A stretch of DNA of 64,000 bases from Paracidovorax avenae ATCC 19860 (GCF_000176855.2 NC_015138.1:3906001-3970000), one strand, 5' to 3'. Counted from the stretch's first letter, positions 1 to 9,606 are shown. Program-made: numbers and translations. Notes: generated by a model not told the origin, from the sequence alone.

Positions 1-1128
1 GCTGTAGGTCTGGAAGCTGCGGCTGAGCGCGGGCAGCATGGCTACCTCCATCTCGCCCAGGGCGGGCTCCATCACCACCATGGCCACGGTGGCCGAGAGG
101 TTGCTGCTGCTGTTGGGGCGCGGCGGGCGGCACACCGACCAGGGCGACTGGAAATCGTCGAACAGCGCGGCCTTGATGTGCTCGCGCGTCAGCGCGCCAA
201 TGTGCGGCTCCACCAGCGCGCGCACGCGCAGGTCGCGGTACAGCGAGTCGGGGGTGTTCACGACGCCCATGTCGCGGACCTTGCCCAGCGCGATGGGGCT
301 CTGGAAGTGGTTGGCATGCACGATGACGCCACGCTCGGGGTGGACCTGGAAGGTCTCGTCGGGCGCGCACTCGAAGTCGACGGCAACCCCGGTCGCATGC
401 GAGACCATCACGTTGTTGGAAGCCGACTTGGGTGTGCAGTAGACGATGCGCATGGCCAGGGCCAGCTGCACCTGCTCCAGGGCCTTGCGGCGCAGCAGCG
501 CGAGGGGGACGCCGAGCTGGCGGTAGTCACGGTCGGACTCCAGGTAGTTGGCGGTGATGGAAATGCCCGCAGCATTCATGCCCGAACGGGCCAGGCCTCC
601 GGCCTCGGTGAAGGTCAGGATGTCGGGGCCGTCCTCGCGCAGCACGCGCAGCACGATGGCCGTCTCGGCGCACTCGGCCTTCCAGTCCCAGTTCTGGGCA
701 TGGATGACGCGGCCCGAGGCAGTTGCATCGGGCATGGCGACCACGCCCGTGCAGCCATCGGGATCGATCTGCGCGGGCTGGCCCTTGCGGCGGCGGTCGG
801 CGAGCTTCAGGATCTCGGTACGGGCATTGAGCATCACCACGGCTTCATACGAGACCCCGGCGCCTTCGGCAATGCCACGCATCTCATCGAGGTAGGCCGC
901 CTCGAAGGCCTCGATGGTGGGCTCGAAGGTCTTCACCAGCGTGCCGATCTCGGGCCAGCCGAGTTTGCTGGCTTCGAGCTGGGAGGAGTAATGTTCGATG
1001 CCCCGCAGGATGCGGGCCCTGGCCTGTTCGCCATACTGGCGGCCCCGCTCGCGCGGTGCGCCGCTGATCTCGATCAGGGGGCAGGAGGGAATGGGCTGGT
1101 CGGTGCCCCAGGGAAAGGTCTGGTCCAT
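1..1128 (-). CDS. C45-family (acyl-CoA:6-APA acyltransferase-like) hydrolase, C-terminus cut by window edge
   Basis: An open frame of 376 codons starts at 1128 and is still open at base 1. The nascent protein has DGCTG with Cys126, followed by GRVIHAQNWDW. This is the hallmark of the peptidase C45/penicillin acyltransferase family, in which the Cys becomes the N-terminal nucleophile after self-cleavage. The N-terminal part includes an ARERGRQYG-like helix (PRERGRQYGEQAR), also typical. The substrate is unknown; such proteins cleave or transfer acyl groups on amides. It is divergent from the GntR gene at 1210, with 81 bp between the starts, so joint control is likely. The C-terminus lies outside the window. 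Confidence 0.85.
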   Translation of the reverse strand, partial: MDQTFPWGTDQPIPSCPLIEISGAPRERGRQYGEQARARILRGIEHYSSQLEASKLGWPEIGTLVKTFEPTIEAFEAAYLDEMRGIAEGAGVSYEAVVMLNARTEILKLADRRRKGQPAQIDPDGCTGVVAMPDATASGRVIHAQNWDWKAECAETAIVLRVLREDGPDILTFTEAGGLARSGMNAAGISITANYLESDRDYRQLGVPLALLRRKALEQVQLALAMRIVYCTPKSASNNVMVSHATGVAVDFECAPDETFQVHPERGVIVHANHFQSPIALGKVRDMGVVNTPDSLYRDLRVRALVEPHIGALTREHIKAALFDDFQSPWSVCRPPRPNSSSNLSATVAMVVMEPALGEMEVAMLPALSRSFQTYS

Positions 1129-1174
1129 GGCGAAGAGTGGAGTAAGCGATCAGGCGATCGATGAATAAATTGTA

Positions 1175-1189
1175 TTTTGTGGAATAAAA
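1175..1189. promoter_or_regulatory. Possible GntR operator in the divergent promoter
   Basis: The intergenic DNA between the C45 hydrolase and the GntR gene is AT-rich and contains TTTTGTGGAATAAAA. This is an imperfect inverted repeat that resembles the perfect palindrome upstream of the aminotransferase (2126-2143). The similarity of the two sites is seen directly; binding by the GntR protein is inference. Confidence 0.3.
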
Positions 1190-1209
1190 AACATCAATAT
1201 TTTCCAATC

Positions 1210-2085
1210 ATGGTTTCTACCCCCCTGCATCTCGAACTGGCAGACCGCATCAGCCGCCTCATCCACGAGGACGGCCTGACGGCGGGCGCGCGGCTCAATG
1301 AGAACCAGCTCGCCGAGCGCCTGGGCGTCTCGCGCACTCCCGTGCGCGCCGCGCTCGACCACCTGGCGCAACAGGGCTTCACCGAGCGCAAGCCGCACCG
1401 CGGCGTGGAGCTGCTGCGCGTGCCGCCCCTGCCCTCGGCCGCGCGCGAGCCGGCCGAAGACAGCGACCACTTGCTGCGCCGCATTGCCTTCGACCGCCAG
1501 CGCGGCAACCTGGGCGAGTACGTGTCGGAAAAGGAACTGATGGAGGCCTACGGCCTGGCCCGCCCTGCCATCCGCAACGCACTGGAACGCCTGGCCGATC
1601 TGGGCGCCATCGAGCCCAAGCTGGGCTATGGCTGGCGCTTCTCCACCGGGGCCTGGGACGCCAGCGTGCGCAACGAAAGCTACCGCTACCGCATGGTGAT
1701 CGAGCCTGCGGCCATCCGGGAGCCCGGCTTTGCGCTGCCGCCGGCCTGGGCGCAGGACATGCGCCACCAGCACGAGGAGTTTCTGCGCCATCTGACAGAG
1801 GACTCGTCGAGCATCGCCTTCTTCGAGATGAATGCGGCCTTCCACGAAGGGGTCGCCGCCGCTTCGGGCAATCGCTTCTTCCACATGGACATCCAGCGCC
1901 AGAACCGGCTGCGCCGCCTGTCCAACTACGACTGGAAGTACGGCCGCGAGCGCATGGAGGTGAACTGCCGCGAGCACCTGGAGATGCTGGACCGCATGCA
2001 GGCCGGAGACCAGGAACTGGCCGCCTTGCTGATGCTGCGCCACCTCCAAGTGGCCAGCCGCCTGAGGCCACCACCCAAGACCTGA
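1210..2085 (+). CDS. GntR-family transcriptional regulator
   Basis: A 291-aa protein with a winged helix-turn-helix at about residues 5-70, including LNENQLAERLGVSRTPVRAA, which is typical of GntR. A second HTH-like stretch follows at about 105-150 (LMEAYGLARPAIRNALERL). The C-terminal helical domain is probably the effector-binding FCD-like domain. The ATG at 1210 gives MVSTPLHLELADRI and is preferred over an in-frame ATG at 1177, which adds an unlikely AT-rich leader. The gene lies between a divergent C45 hydrolase and a downstream aminotransferase, so it probably controls an amine or amino-acid pathway. The ligand is unknown. Confidence 0.85.
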   Translation: MVSTPLHLELADRISRLIHEDGLTAGARLNENQLAERLGVSRTPVRAALDHLAQQGFTERKPHRGVELLRVPPLPSAAREPAEDSDHLLRRIAFDRQRGNLGEYVSEKELMEAYGLARPAIRNALERLADLGAIEPKLGYGWRFSTGAWDASVRNESYRYRMVIEPAAIREPGFALPPAWAQDMRHQHEEFLRHLTEDSSSIAFFEMNAAFHEGVAAASGNRFFHMDIQRQNRLRRLSNYDWKYGRERMEVNCREHLEMLDRMQAGDQELAALLMLRHLQVASRLRPPPKT

Positions 2086-2125
2086 AGGCGGAAACCTCGA
2101 CCTCGCGTGCAGCGTTGCAATTTGA

Positions 2126-2143
2126 TTTTTGTTTTAACAAAAA
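2126..2143. promoter_or_regulatory. Perfect palindrome upstream of the aminotransferase (candidate operator)
   Basis: TTTTTGTT-TT-AACAAAAA is a perfect 8-2-8 inverted repeat, lying 39 bp before the aminotransferase start. It is AT-rich in otherwise GC-rich DNA. A related imperfect copy precedes the gntR gene. It is a good candidate for autoregulation and pathway control by the adjacent GntR protein. Confidence 0.45.
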
Positions 2144-2181
2144 ACATAATAACAAGGGTCGCAACCCCCACCGAGAGCCCC

Positions 2182-3507
<1,326 letters not shown>

Positions 3508-3512
3508 GCACC

Positions 3513-3599
3513 ATGCAGGAACACGGGAGCGCCTGGATCGACGGCGCCCGGGTTCCCGCCCAGGGCACGCGCACGGCAGACGTGGTGCCCCGCAAGTGA
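3513..3599 (+). pseudogene. Short ORF, possible remnant of an aldehyde dehydrogenase N-terminus
   Basis: Five bases after the aminotransferase stop, a 28-codon frame reads AWIDGARVPAQGTRTADVV and ends at a TGA. The WIDG-x-V pattern followed by a TxDVxNP-like segment resembles the first 25 residues of methylmalonate-semialdehyde/aldehyde dehydrogenases. These often follow beta-alanine transaminases. Nothing homologous continues downstream, so it may be a decayed mmsA-like gene or simply a chance ORF. Confidence 0.28.
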
Positions 3600-3611
3600 C
3601 TGCCTTTCAGT

Positions 3612-3636
3612 CGGCATGACGTCGCACGACATGCCG
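3612..3636. repeat. Inverted repeat after the aminotransferase
   Basis: CGGCATG (3612-3618) is perfectly complementary to CATGCCG (3630-3636) around an 11-base loop. No T-run follows, so it is not a canonical intrinsic terminator, but it could end or stabilise the upstream transcript. Confidence 0.3.
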
Positions 3637-3837
3637 CAGACATCGCGCAGAAAGTGTCAGCGAGTGTAGGCACCCACGGGCTCGCAAACTCGTGCGCGTT
3701 GGGTCTTCAGGCCTTCGGCAGGACGCACAGCGAATCCACAGGGCTACAGCGTGAAACAAAAACCATGCGCTGGTGGGGTGAGCTCCGCTCGGGCCTGGCG
3801 CAAATAATTTTCCTCACTCAGCAACCCAAGGATTTCC

Positions 3838-4899
3838 ATGAATGCTCTTGCCATGACCCGCCGCGCTGCGGCCCTTGCCCTGACTGCCTGCCTGGCCGCC
3901 TGCGGAGGCGGCGGTGGTGGCGGCGACGTCTTCGGAGGCGGCGGAAATGGCGGGGGCGGTGGAGGCGTGGACGGTGGCGGAAATGGCGGCGGCAACGGTG
4001 GGGGCGGAGGTGGCAATGGCGGTGGCGGCACCACTCCGGCCCAGGTCACCGGGCAGTACATCGCCCAGCCCGCAGCCTCCGGTGCTGCGCTGCTGGCCGC
4101 CATGAACGACCAGGGCTCGCGCGGCTATGCCTACCTGTCGGCCATGGTGACGGGGGGCAGCGCGCAGAACGACTTCTATGTGACCGACACCGCGCACAGC
4201 AACTCGCGGCTGACCTATGAGACGGTGGCGCAGGCCGAATCGGGCGATGGCCTGGTGGCCCAGCTCAACCAGCAGGGCGCACGCGGCTTCGTCTTCAAGG
4301 GGCCCTACATGTCCGGCGACGGCCCGGGCATCAGCCTGTTGACCGTGCGCGACGCGGCGCGCGGCGCCACCTATTCCTACGAGCGGCAGGCCATCTCCGG
4401 CAGCCTGGGCAGCGATGCCTTCCAGGCCCAGCTGAACGCCGAGGGCGCACGGGGCTTCCGGCTGGTCGGCCCGATCGGCGCGGGCCAGGACAGCTTCAAC
4501 CTCTACGCCAAGGACTCCAGCGCCACCACCTATTCCTACACCGTGATCCCCGTGTCCGGCTCCGGCGGCATGGCCAGCGGCGACGCGTTGCGCCAGCGGC
4601 TGAACGAACAGGGCGCGCAGGGCGGGTTCTACCTGGGCGCGTTCTCGCTGCAGGGCGGCGCCATCGCGCAGGTCTTCGAGAAGAGCTCGGCGCAGAACGG
4701 TCCCGTCGAATACGACCTGAGCGCCGTCAACCTGCAGCAGACCACGGACCAGAAGCTGGCCGCCATGAACCAGCGTGCCGCGCAAGGCTTCTTCTTCGTG
4801 AGCGACCTCTCGACCGACGACAGCAGCAGCTACACGCTGTCGGCGCGCAACGCGGCCAGCCTGCGCAGTCCGCTGGTCGGCGTTACCTTCCCGAATTGA
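3838..4899 (+). CDS. Glycine-rich repeat lipoprotein of unknown function
   Basis: A 353-aa predicted lipoprotein with a basic start, a hydrophobic core and the lipobox LAAC with acylated Cys22. A glycine tract of about 45 residues (23-64) follows as a flexible tether. The rest consists of about five units of 45-60 residues, each with a helix-like segment ending in a variant of LNxxGARGF: DQGSRGY, QQGARGF, AEGARGF, EQGAQGG, RAAQGFF. Each unit then has an alternating polar/aromatic stretch. AAGGA precedes the ATG. It is flanked by a hairpin shared with the convergent tetR gene. No enzymatic motif is visible; a surface or periplasmic binding role is possible. Confidence 0.75.
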   Translation: MNALAMTRRAAALALTACLAACGGGGGGGDVFGGGGNGGGGGGVDGGGNGGGNGGGGGGNGGGGTTPAQVTGQYIAQPAASGAALLAAMNDQGSRGYAYLSAMVTGGSAQNDFYVTDTAHSNSRLTYETVAQAESGDGLVAQLNQQGARGFVFKGPYMSGDGPGISLLTVRDAARGATYSYERQAISGSLGSDAFQAQLNAEGARGFRLVGPIGAGQDSFNLYAKDSSATTYSYTVIPVSGSGGMASGDALRQRLNEQGAQGGFYLGAFSLQGGAIAQVFEKSSAQNGPVEYDLSAVNLQQTTDQKLAAMNQRAAQGFFFVSDLSTDDSSSYTLSARNAASLRSPLVGVTFPN

Positions 4900-4912
4900 G
4901 GCAAAGCTGAAA

Positions 4913-4945
4913 AAGCCCCTCGCGCGCGGCGCAGCGCGGGGGGCT
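4913..4945. terminator. Probable bidirectional terminator
   Basis: AAGCCCC (4913-4919) pairs with GGGGGCTT (4938-4945), with an inner GC-rich stem. Preceding A bases give a U-rich tail for the reverse-strand transcript. It sits between the convergent lipoprotein and tetR genes. The tail on the forward strand is weak. Confidence 0.6.
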
Positions 4946-4947
4946 TG

Positions 4948-5556
4948 TTACCCCCTGCGCACGATCCGCCGGATCGCGTCGTAGATCTCCTCCTCTGCGT
5001 CCACGGGGTCCACCTCCCCTGCCAGCGCCGCGAAGGACACCGCTTCGGCCACCCCCAGCATGGCGCGCATGGCAGCCTGCTTCAAAGGTTTTTTCGCAAA
5101 AGGCGCGAGCGCGCGGCGGCACTTGTCCATGAAGAGGGTTTCATGCGCCTTCTTCAAGGCCTCCAGCTCCGGTGAGCCCGCCAGCGCCGCGCTCACGCCC
5201 GGCATTTCCCGGCCCATGGCCATGACGCACCCGACGTAGCTCGCGGCGATGACCTGGGCGACCGCTGGAAGCGTCCTGGCGCAGGCGGCAAGGGCCTCGT
5301 CCAGCAATGCGTGCTGCCTGCTGTCGTACTCCTCGTAGAGCGCTGCCAGCAAGCCGTTGCGCGCCCCGAAATGGTCATAGACAACGGGCTTCGTCACGCC
5401 CGCGCGCTCGGCCAGGTAGCCCAGCGTGAGCGCATCGCTGCCTTCGCTGCGAACGATGGACCACGCGACATCCAGCAGCTGGCGCTGCCGGGCCTCCTTG
5501 GGAAGGCGCCGCTTGATCTCGCGGCCCGCATCGGGCGTCTTCGGCTGGCTTGACAT
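4948..5556 (-). CDS. TetR-family repressor
   Basis: A 202-aa protein with an N-terminal TetR HTH at about residues 20-65, containing LGYLAERAGVTKPVVYDHFG. The helical ligand-binding C-terminal domain is variable, as usual. Its start is 72 bp from the divergently transcribed flavodoxin-fold quinone reductase, a standard arrangement in which the TetR protein represses its neighbour and itself. The inducing ligand is unknown but is likely an electrophile or quinone if it controls that gene. Confidence 0.85.
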   Translation of the reverse strand: MSSQPKTPDAGREIKRRLPKEARQRQLLDVAWSIVRSEGSDALTLGYLAERAGVTKPVVYDHFGARNGLLAALYEEYDSRQHALLDEALAACARTLPAVAQVIAASYVGCVMAMGREMPGVSAALAGSPELEALKKAHETLFMDKCRRALAPFAKKPLKQAAMRAMLGVAEAVSFAALAGEVDPVDAEEEIYDAIRRIVRRG

Positions 5557-5577
5557 GGATAACCTACCAAAAGTAAT

Positions 5578-5606
5578 TTGCAGTGCTAATATACGAACAG
5601 TAGTTT
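5578..5606 (+). promoter_or_regulatory. Probable sigma-70 promoter of the quinone reductase
   Basis: TTGCAG (5578-5583), a 17-bp spacer and TAGTTT (5601-5606) precede the reductase start by 22 bp. The surrounding AT-rich 72-bp intergenic region must also hold the tetR promoter and presumably the TetR operator. No clean palindrome could be assigned. Confidence 0.4.
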
Positions 5607-5628
5607 AATTGCACCACAAGGATGTTCC

Positions 5629-6234
5629 ATGCATGCCCTCATCGTCGTCAGCCACCCCGATCCCCAATCGCTCACCCACGCTGTCGCGCGCTCGTTTGCC
5701 GGGGGCGTTGAAGCGATCGGCCAGCACACCACTGAACTCGCAGACATTGCGGCAGAGGGGTTCCAGCCCGCATTCAACCCGGCAGACCGGGCCACGTTCT
5801 TCATGAAGGCATCCGCTCCGCCCGACGTCCTGCGCGAGCAGCAGCGCATCGACCGGTCCGATGCGCTGGTGCTGGTGTACCCTGTCTATTGGTGGTCGTT
5901 CCCAGGGCAGCTCAAAGGCTGGATCGACCGCGTTTTCTCCAACGGCTGGGCGTATTCAGAAACCCCGGAAGGCGCCATCGAGAAGCGACTCGGGCGTCTC
6001 GCGGTCCACCTGGTCGGGATCGGCGCCGCGGACGAGGGAACGTATGCACGGCATGGCTACGACAAGGCGCTGCGCACGCAGATCGATCACGGCATCTTCG
6101 ACTACTGCGGCGCCAGGGTGGTCACTTCCACGATCCTGTATGGCATCGATGGCGAGAGCGCTGCATCCCACGTCGCCACGGCGCGGGAGCTGGGCCGGAA
6201 TGCTTTCGCACGGCACGGGACAGGTGGCGCATAG
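5629..6234 (+). CDS. NAD(P)H:quinone oxidoreductase, flavodoxin fold (NQO1/KefF family)
   Basis: A 201-aa protein starting HALIVVSHPDPQSLTHA, the flavin-phosphate loop of the NQO1/MdaB/KefF flavodoxin-like family. It also has the LVLVYPVYWWSFPGQLKGWIDR segment that binds the isoalloxazine ring. Length matches the family. AAGGA lies 6 bp before the ATG. Such enzymes carry out two-electron reduction of quinones with FMN or FAD. Divergent transcription from a TetR gene suggests induction by quinones or related toxicants. Confidence 0.85.
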   Translation: MHALIVVSHPDPQSLTHAVARSFAGGVEAIGQHTTELADIAAEGFQPAFNPADRATFFMKASAPPDVLREQQRIDRSDALVLVYPVYWWSFPGQLKGWIDRVFSNGWAYSETPEGAIEKRLGRLAVHLVGIGAADEGTYARHGYDKALRTQIDHGIFDYCGARVVTSTILYGIDGESAASHVATARELGRNAFARHGTGGA

Positions 6235-6239
6235 AGCAG

Positions 6240-6455
6240 TTATTGCCCCGCAGCAGGCGCCTGTTTCATGCGGTCTTCATTGGTGGAGCTGCGCGCGCCC
6301 TTGAGGTGCATTTCGACATCGGCGCCCTTCGTGCCCACCTGGGCGACGGCATCTCTCAACTGGCTCTCGGTCGTGTCCAGTTCCCGGACCCATCGCGCGA
6401 CGGAATCGGGATCTTCGAGGTTCACGAGGTCTGGCTTGGCTGCGGATGACTGCAT
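6240..6455 (-). CDS. Small DUF3606 protein
   Basis: A 71-aa protein with the DUF3606 pattern: VNLEDPDSVARWVRELDTTE, followed by QLRDAVAQVGTKGADVEMHL. The start at 6455 is chosen because GGAGT lies just upstream on the reverse strand; an in-frame ATG at 6494 has no such site. A paralogue lies at 36407-36601. The family has no known biochemical function and is often found with stress genes. It converges with the quinone reductase, with a 5-bp gap. Confidence 0.75.
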   Translation of the reverse strand: MQSSAAKPDLVNLEDPDSVARWVRELDTTESQLRDAVAQVGTKGADVEMHLKGARSSTNEDRMKQAPAAGQ

Positions 6456-6589
6456 GTTCACTCCTGGTCTGGTTGGCGGCACGGCGAGATCCAAGAGTAA
6501 GTGGCCCCGGGTACCACCGATGTAGGCCGATGCACCGATGTGGTCTCGGTCCGGCGACCTGCCGCGGCCGCCGCACTGTAGCCTGCCCC

Positions 6590-7657
6590 CTACTTCAGCC
6601 GCGGCTGCACGATGATCTTCACCGCCGATTCATTGTTGTGGATCAGCGTGTCGAACCCCTTGGCCACCAGGTCCTCCAGCTGGATGCGCTGGGTGATGAA
6701 GGGCTCCAGGTTGATCTTGCCCTGCTCGACGAGCTTGATGGTTTCCTGGTGGTCGTTGCAGTAGGCAATGGTGCCGCGCACGTCCAGTTCCTTCATCACC
6801 ACGCTGTGCACGTTGATGGTGGCCGGGTGGCTCCAGATGGAGACGATCACCACCACGCCCGTGGGCCTGGTTACGGCCACGAGGGTGTCGAGCACCTTGT
6901 TGACGCTGGAGCATTCGAACGCCACGTCCACGCCCTGGTCGCCGGTGAGCCGCATCACCTCGGCCACCACGTCCACCTCGGAGGGGTCGAGGATGTGGTC
7001 GGCCACGCCGGATTCGCGCGCCTTCTGCTTTCGCTTGCCACTCAGCTCGGTGACGATCACCGTGAGGCCCTTGGCCTTCAGGATGGCCGACAGCAGCAGG
7101 CCGATGGGGCCGGCCCCGCCCACCAGCGCCACGTCGCCGGCCTTGGCGCCGCTGCGGGTGAAGGCATGGTGGCCCACCGAGAGCGGCTCGATCAGCGCGG
7201 CCTGGTCCAGCGGAATGGCGTCGGAGATGGGATGCACCCAGCGGCGCTTGACGGCGATCCTTTCGGACAGGCCGCCACCGCGCCCGCCCAGGCCGATAAA
7301 GTTCATGTTCTTCGACAGGTGGTAGTGGTCGCCCGGGCCCGTGGGCACGTCGTCGGCCACGATGTAGGGCTCCACCACGACGTGCTGGCCGACCTGGATG
7401 TCTGTCACCCCTTCGCCCACGGCATAGACCACGCCGGAGAATTCATGGCCCATGGTGACGGGGGCGGATTCGCCCGAGATGGGGTGCGGATGGCCGCAGG
7501 GCGGGATGAAGATCGGCCCTTCCATGAACTCGTGCAGGTCGGTGCCGCAGATGCCGCACCAGGCCACTTCGATGCCCACGGTGCCGGGCTCCACCACGGG
7601 TTCGGGAATGTCTTCGATGCGGATATCGCCACGGCCGTGGAAACGTGCTGCTTTCAT
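6590..7657 (-). CDS. Zinc-dependent alcohol dehydrogenase (2,3-butanediol dehydrogenase-like)
   Basis: A 355-aa medium-chain dehydrogenase. Catalytic zinc ligands are in CGICGTDLHE and GHEF, and the Rossmann loop is GGAGPIGLLL. The insert PIFIPPCGHPHPISGE and the PYIVADD segment, which replaces the usual structural-zinc cluster, are typical of BDH/Tdh-like sorbitol-family enzymes. It follows the flavin monooxygenase by 86 bp on the same strand and is probably co-transcribed. It would oxidise an alcohol, or reduce a ketone, made or consumed in that pathway. Confidence 0.88.
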   Translation of the reverse strand: MKAARFHGRGDIRIEDIPEPVVEPGTVGIEVAWCGICGTDLHEFMEGPIFIPPCGHPHPISGESAPVTMGHEFSGVVYAVGEGVTDIQVGQHVVVEPYIVADDVPTGPGDHYHLSKNMNFIGLGGRGGGLSERIAVKRRWVHPISDAIPLDQAALIEPLSVGHHAFTRSGAKAGDVALVGGAGPIGLLLSAILKAKGLTVIVTELSGKRKQKARESGVADHILDPSEVDVVAEVMRLTGDQGVDVAFECSSVNKVLDTLVAVTRPTGVVVIVSIWSHPATINVHSVVMKELDVRGTIAYCNDHQETIKLVEQGKINLEPFITQRIQLEDLVAKGFDTLIHNNESAVKIIVQPRLK

Positions 7658-7691
7658 GATTCGACTTTCTGATGTGTCAGGTGGGGGGACA

Positions 7692-7710
7692 GGACGGCAC
7701 ACTGCCGTCC
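7692..7710. repeat. Perfect hairpin between monooxygenase and dehydrogenase
   Basis: GGACGGCA-CAC-TGCCGTCC is an 8-bp perfect stem with a 3-base loop, between the stop of the monooxygenase and the start of the dehydrogenase. No U-tract follows on the reverse strand. It may lower, stabilise or partly terminate read-through in the two-gene operon. Confidence 0.45.
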
Positions 7711-7743
7711 ATCTTGATCCGGTGGGCCCATCCGGCCCTTGCG

Positions 7744-9546
7744 TCAGCGCAAGTGGTGCACCTGCTGCAGGCCATAGACCTGCACGGGCAGGCCTTCCTG
7801 GCGCGCCTTGAGCTGCAGCGCCAGGTACAGCGAGTAGTGGCGGGACTGGTGCAGGTTGCCGCCGTGGAACCACAGGGCCTCCTGCTGCGTGGGCTTCCAC
7901 ATGTTGCGCTGCTCGCCCTCCCACGGGCCCGGGTCCTTGGTCGTGTCCGAGCCCAGGCCCCAGACCTTGCCCACCTTGTCCGCCACCTCCTGGCTGATCA
8001 GGTCCGCCACCCAGCCGTTCATGGAGCCGTAGCCGGTCGCATAGACCACCAGGTCCGCCGGCAGCTCGGTGCCGTCCTCCAGCACCACGGCGTTTTCCGA
8101 GAGGTGGCTGATCTCCTTGCCCGCCTGCAGCTTGATGCTGCCGTCGATCACCAGGTCGCAGGCGCCCACGTCGATGTAGTAGCCCGAGGCACGGCGCAGG
8201 TACTTCATGAACAGGCCCGAGTCGTCGTCGCCGAAGTCCAGCATGAAGCCGGTCGCTTCGAGCTTGCGGTAGAACTCCGCATCGCGCTCGCGGATGCGGT
8301 CGTACACCGGCACCTGGAAGTCGGCCATGATGCGGTAGGGCAGCGAGGCGAAGATCAGGTCCGCCTTCTTGGTCGTCACGCCGTTGGCCAGGGCACGCTC
8401 CGAATACAGGTCGCCCAGGCCGATCTCCATCAGCGATTCGGAGCGCACGATGTGCGTGGACGAGCGCTGCACCATGGTCACGTCGGCGCCGTGCTCCCAC
8501 AGGGCGGCGCAGATATCGTGCGCGGAATTGTTGGCGCCGATCACCACCACCTTCTTGCCCGCATAGGCGTCCGGGCCGGGGTGCTGCGACGAGTGCTGCT
8601 GCTCGCCCTGGAAGACGTCCTGGCCCTGGATCTTGGGCACGTTGGCCTTGCCGGACATGCCGGTGGCGAACACCAGGTGCTTCGGGCGCAGCACCAGCGT
8701 CTCGCCATCGCGCTCCACGGTGACTTCCCACTCCTGCCTGTCTTCATCGAAGCGGGCGTTCAGGCAGTTGGTGGACGGCCAGTAGTTCACCTCCATCACC
8801 CGGGTGTACATCTCCAGCCAGTCGCCGATCTTGTCCTTGGGCGCGAACACGGGCCAGTTGTCCGGGAAGGGCAGGTACGGCAGGTGGTCGTACCAGACGG
8901 GATCGTGAAGGCACAGCGACTTGTAGCGGTTGCGCCATTGGTCGCCCGGGCGCGCGTGGCGGTCGATGACGATGTGCGATACGCCCAGCTGGCGCAGCCG
9001 CGCGCCCAGCGCGATGCCGCCCTGCCCTCCGCCGATGACCAGCACGAAGGGCTGCTTCTCGCGGCCCAGTTCCTCGGCCTCCTGGCGGCGGCGCTCCAGC
9101 CAGGTCTGGCGGCCGCGCCGGATGCCGTGCTCGGCCCCTATCGGGCGGCGCGTGCCCAGGGGTTCCTCATACCCCTTCAGCTCCTGGGCGGCCGTCAGCA
9201 GCGTCCAGATGCGCCCGTCCCGGATGCGCACGTGGCCGCCGCCGCGCGCATGCCGCGTGTCGACCACGATCCAGGCGGACAGCACGCCGTCGGCTTCCTC
9301 CACCGTCTCGCGCTCGTCCAGCGCAAAGCGCACGGGCGCGGCGGCGTCCAGCTGCGCGGCCAGCATGTCGGCGATCTGGCCCTGCCCTTCCAGGGTCTTG
9401 ATGTTCCAGGTGAGCAGCACGAGGTCGCGCCAGTAGCACTCCTCGGCGAACAGGCGGCTCGCGGCCGTGAAGTCGCGGTCCGCCAAAGCGCGGTTGAGTC
9501 GGTCGAGCAGCGCCTGGGCGCGGGCTGCAGCCGTCGTATCGGTCAT
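7744..9546 (-). CDS. Flavin-containing monooxygenase with N-terminal SnoaL-like domain
   Basis: A 600-aa protein. Residues 1-130 resemble a SnoaL/NTF2-like fold. From about 165 comes an FAD site (VLVIGGGQGGIALGARLRQL), then an NADPH site (KVVVIGANNSAHDI) and the late ATGYGS motif. These are typical of class B flavoprotein and Baeyer-Villiger-type monooxygenases. It would oxygenate a ketone, amine or sulfur compound using NADPH and O2. AAGGAGA precedes the ATG by 7 bp. Transcription probably starts at the sigma-54 promoter at 9607-9621, under the divergent activator, and runs into the alcohol dehydrogenase. The substrate is not evident. Confidence 0.88.
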   Translation of the reverse strand: MTDTTAAARAQALLDRLNRALADRDFTAASRLFAEECYWRDLVLLTWNIKTLEGQGQIADMLAAQLDAAAPVRFALDERETVEEADGVLSAWIVVDTRHARGGGHVRIRDGRIWTLLTAAQELKGYEEPLGTRRPIGAEHGIRRGRQTWLERRRQEAEELGREKQPFVLVIGGGQGGIALGARLRQLGVSHIVIDRHARPGDQWRNRYKSLCLHDPVWYDHLPYLPFPDNWPVFAPKDKIGDWLEMYTRVMEVNYWPSTNCLNARFDEDRQEWEVTVERDGETLVLRPKHLVFATGMSGKANVPKIQGQDVFQGEQQHSSQHPGPDAYAGKKVVVIGANNSAHDICAALWEHGADVTMVQRSSTHIVRSESLMEIGLGDLYSERALANGVTTKKADLIFASLPYRIMADFQVPVYDRIRERDAEFYRKLEATGFMLDFGDDDSGLFMKYLRRASGYYIDVGACDLVIDGSIKLQAGKEISHLSENAVVLEDGTELPADLVVYATGYGSMNGWVADLISQEVADKVGKVWGLGSDTTKDPGPWEGEQRNMWKPTQQEALWFHGGNLHQSRHYSLYLALQLKARQEGLPVQVYGLQQVHHLR

Positions 9547-9606
9547 CGTTGTCTCCTTGGATGGTGGTCATGCCCGCTGGTTTTTTTCCGGGCGGTACGG
9601 TTCAAG

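Noticed and set aside
3895..4030. GGCGGTGGC-type repeats as a CRISPR or VNTR array
   Set aside because: They are irregular glycine codons inside the lipoprotein and show no spacers or constant repeat.
5557..5628. Palindromic TetR operator in the tetR/quinone reductase gap
   Set aside because: Only short imperfect symmetry was found, so no specific site was assigned.
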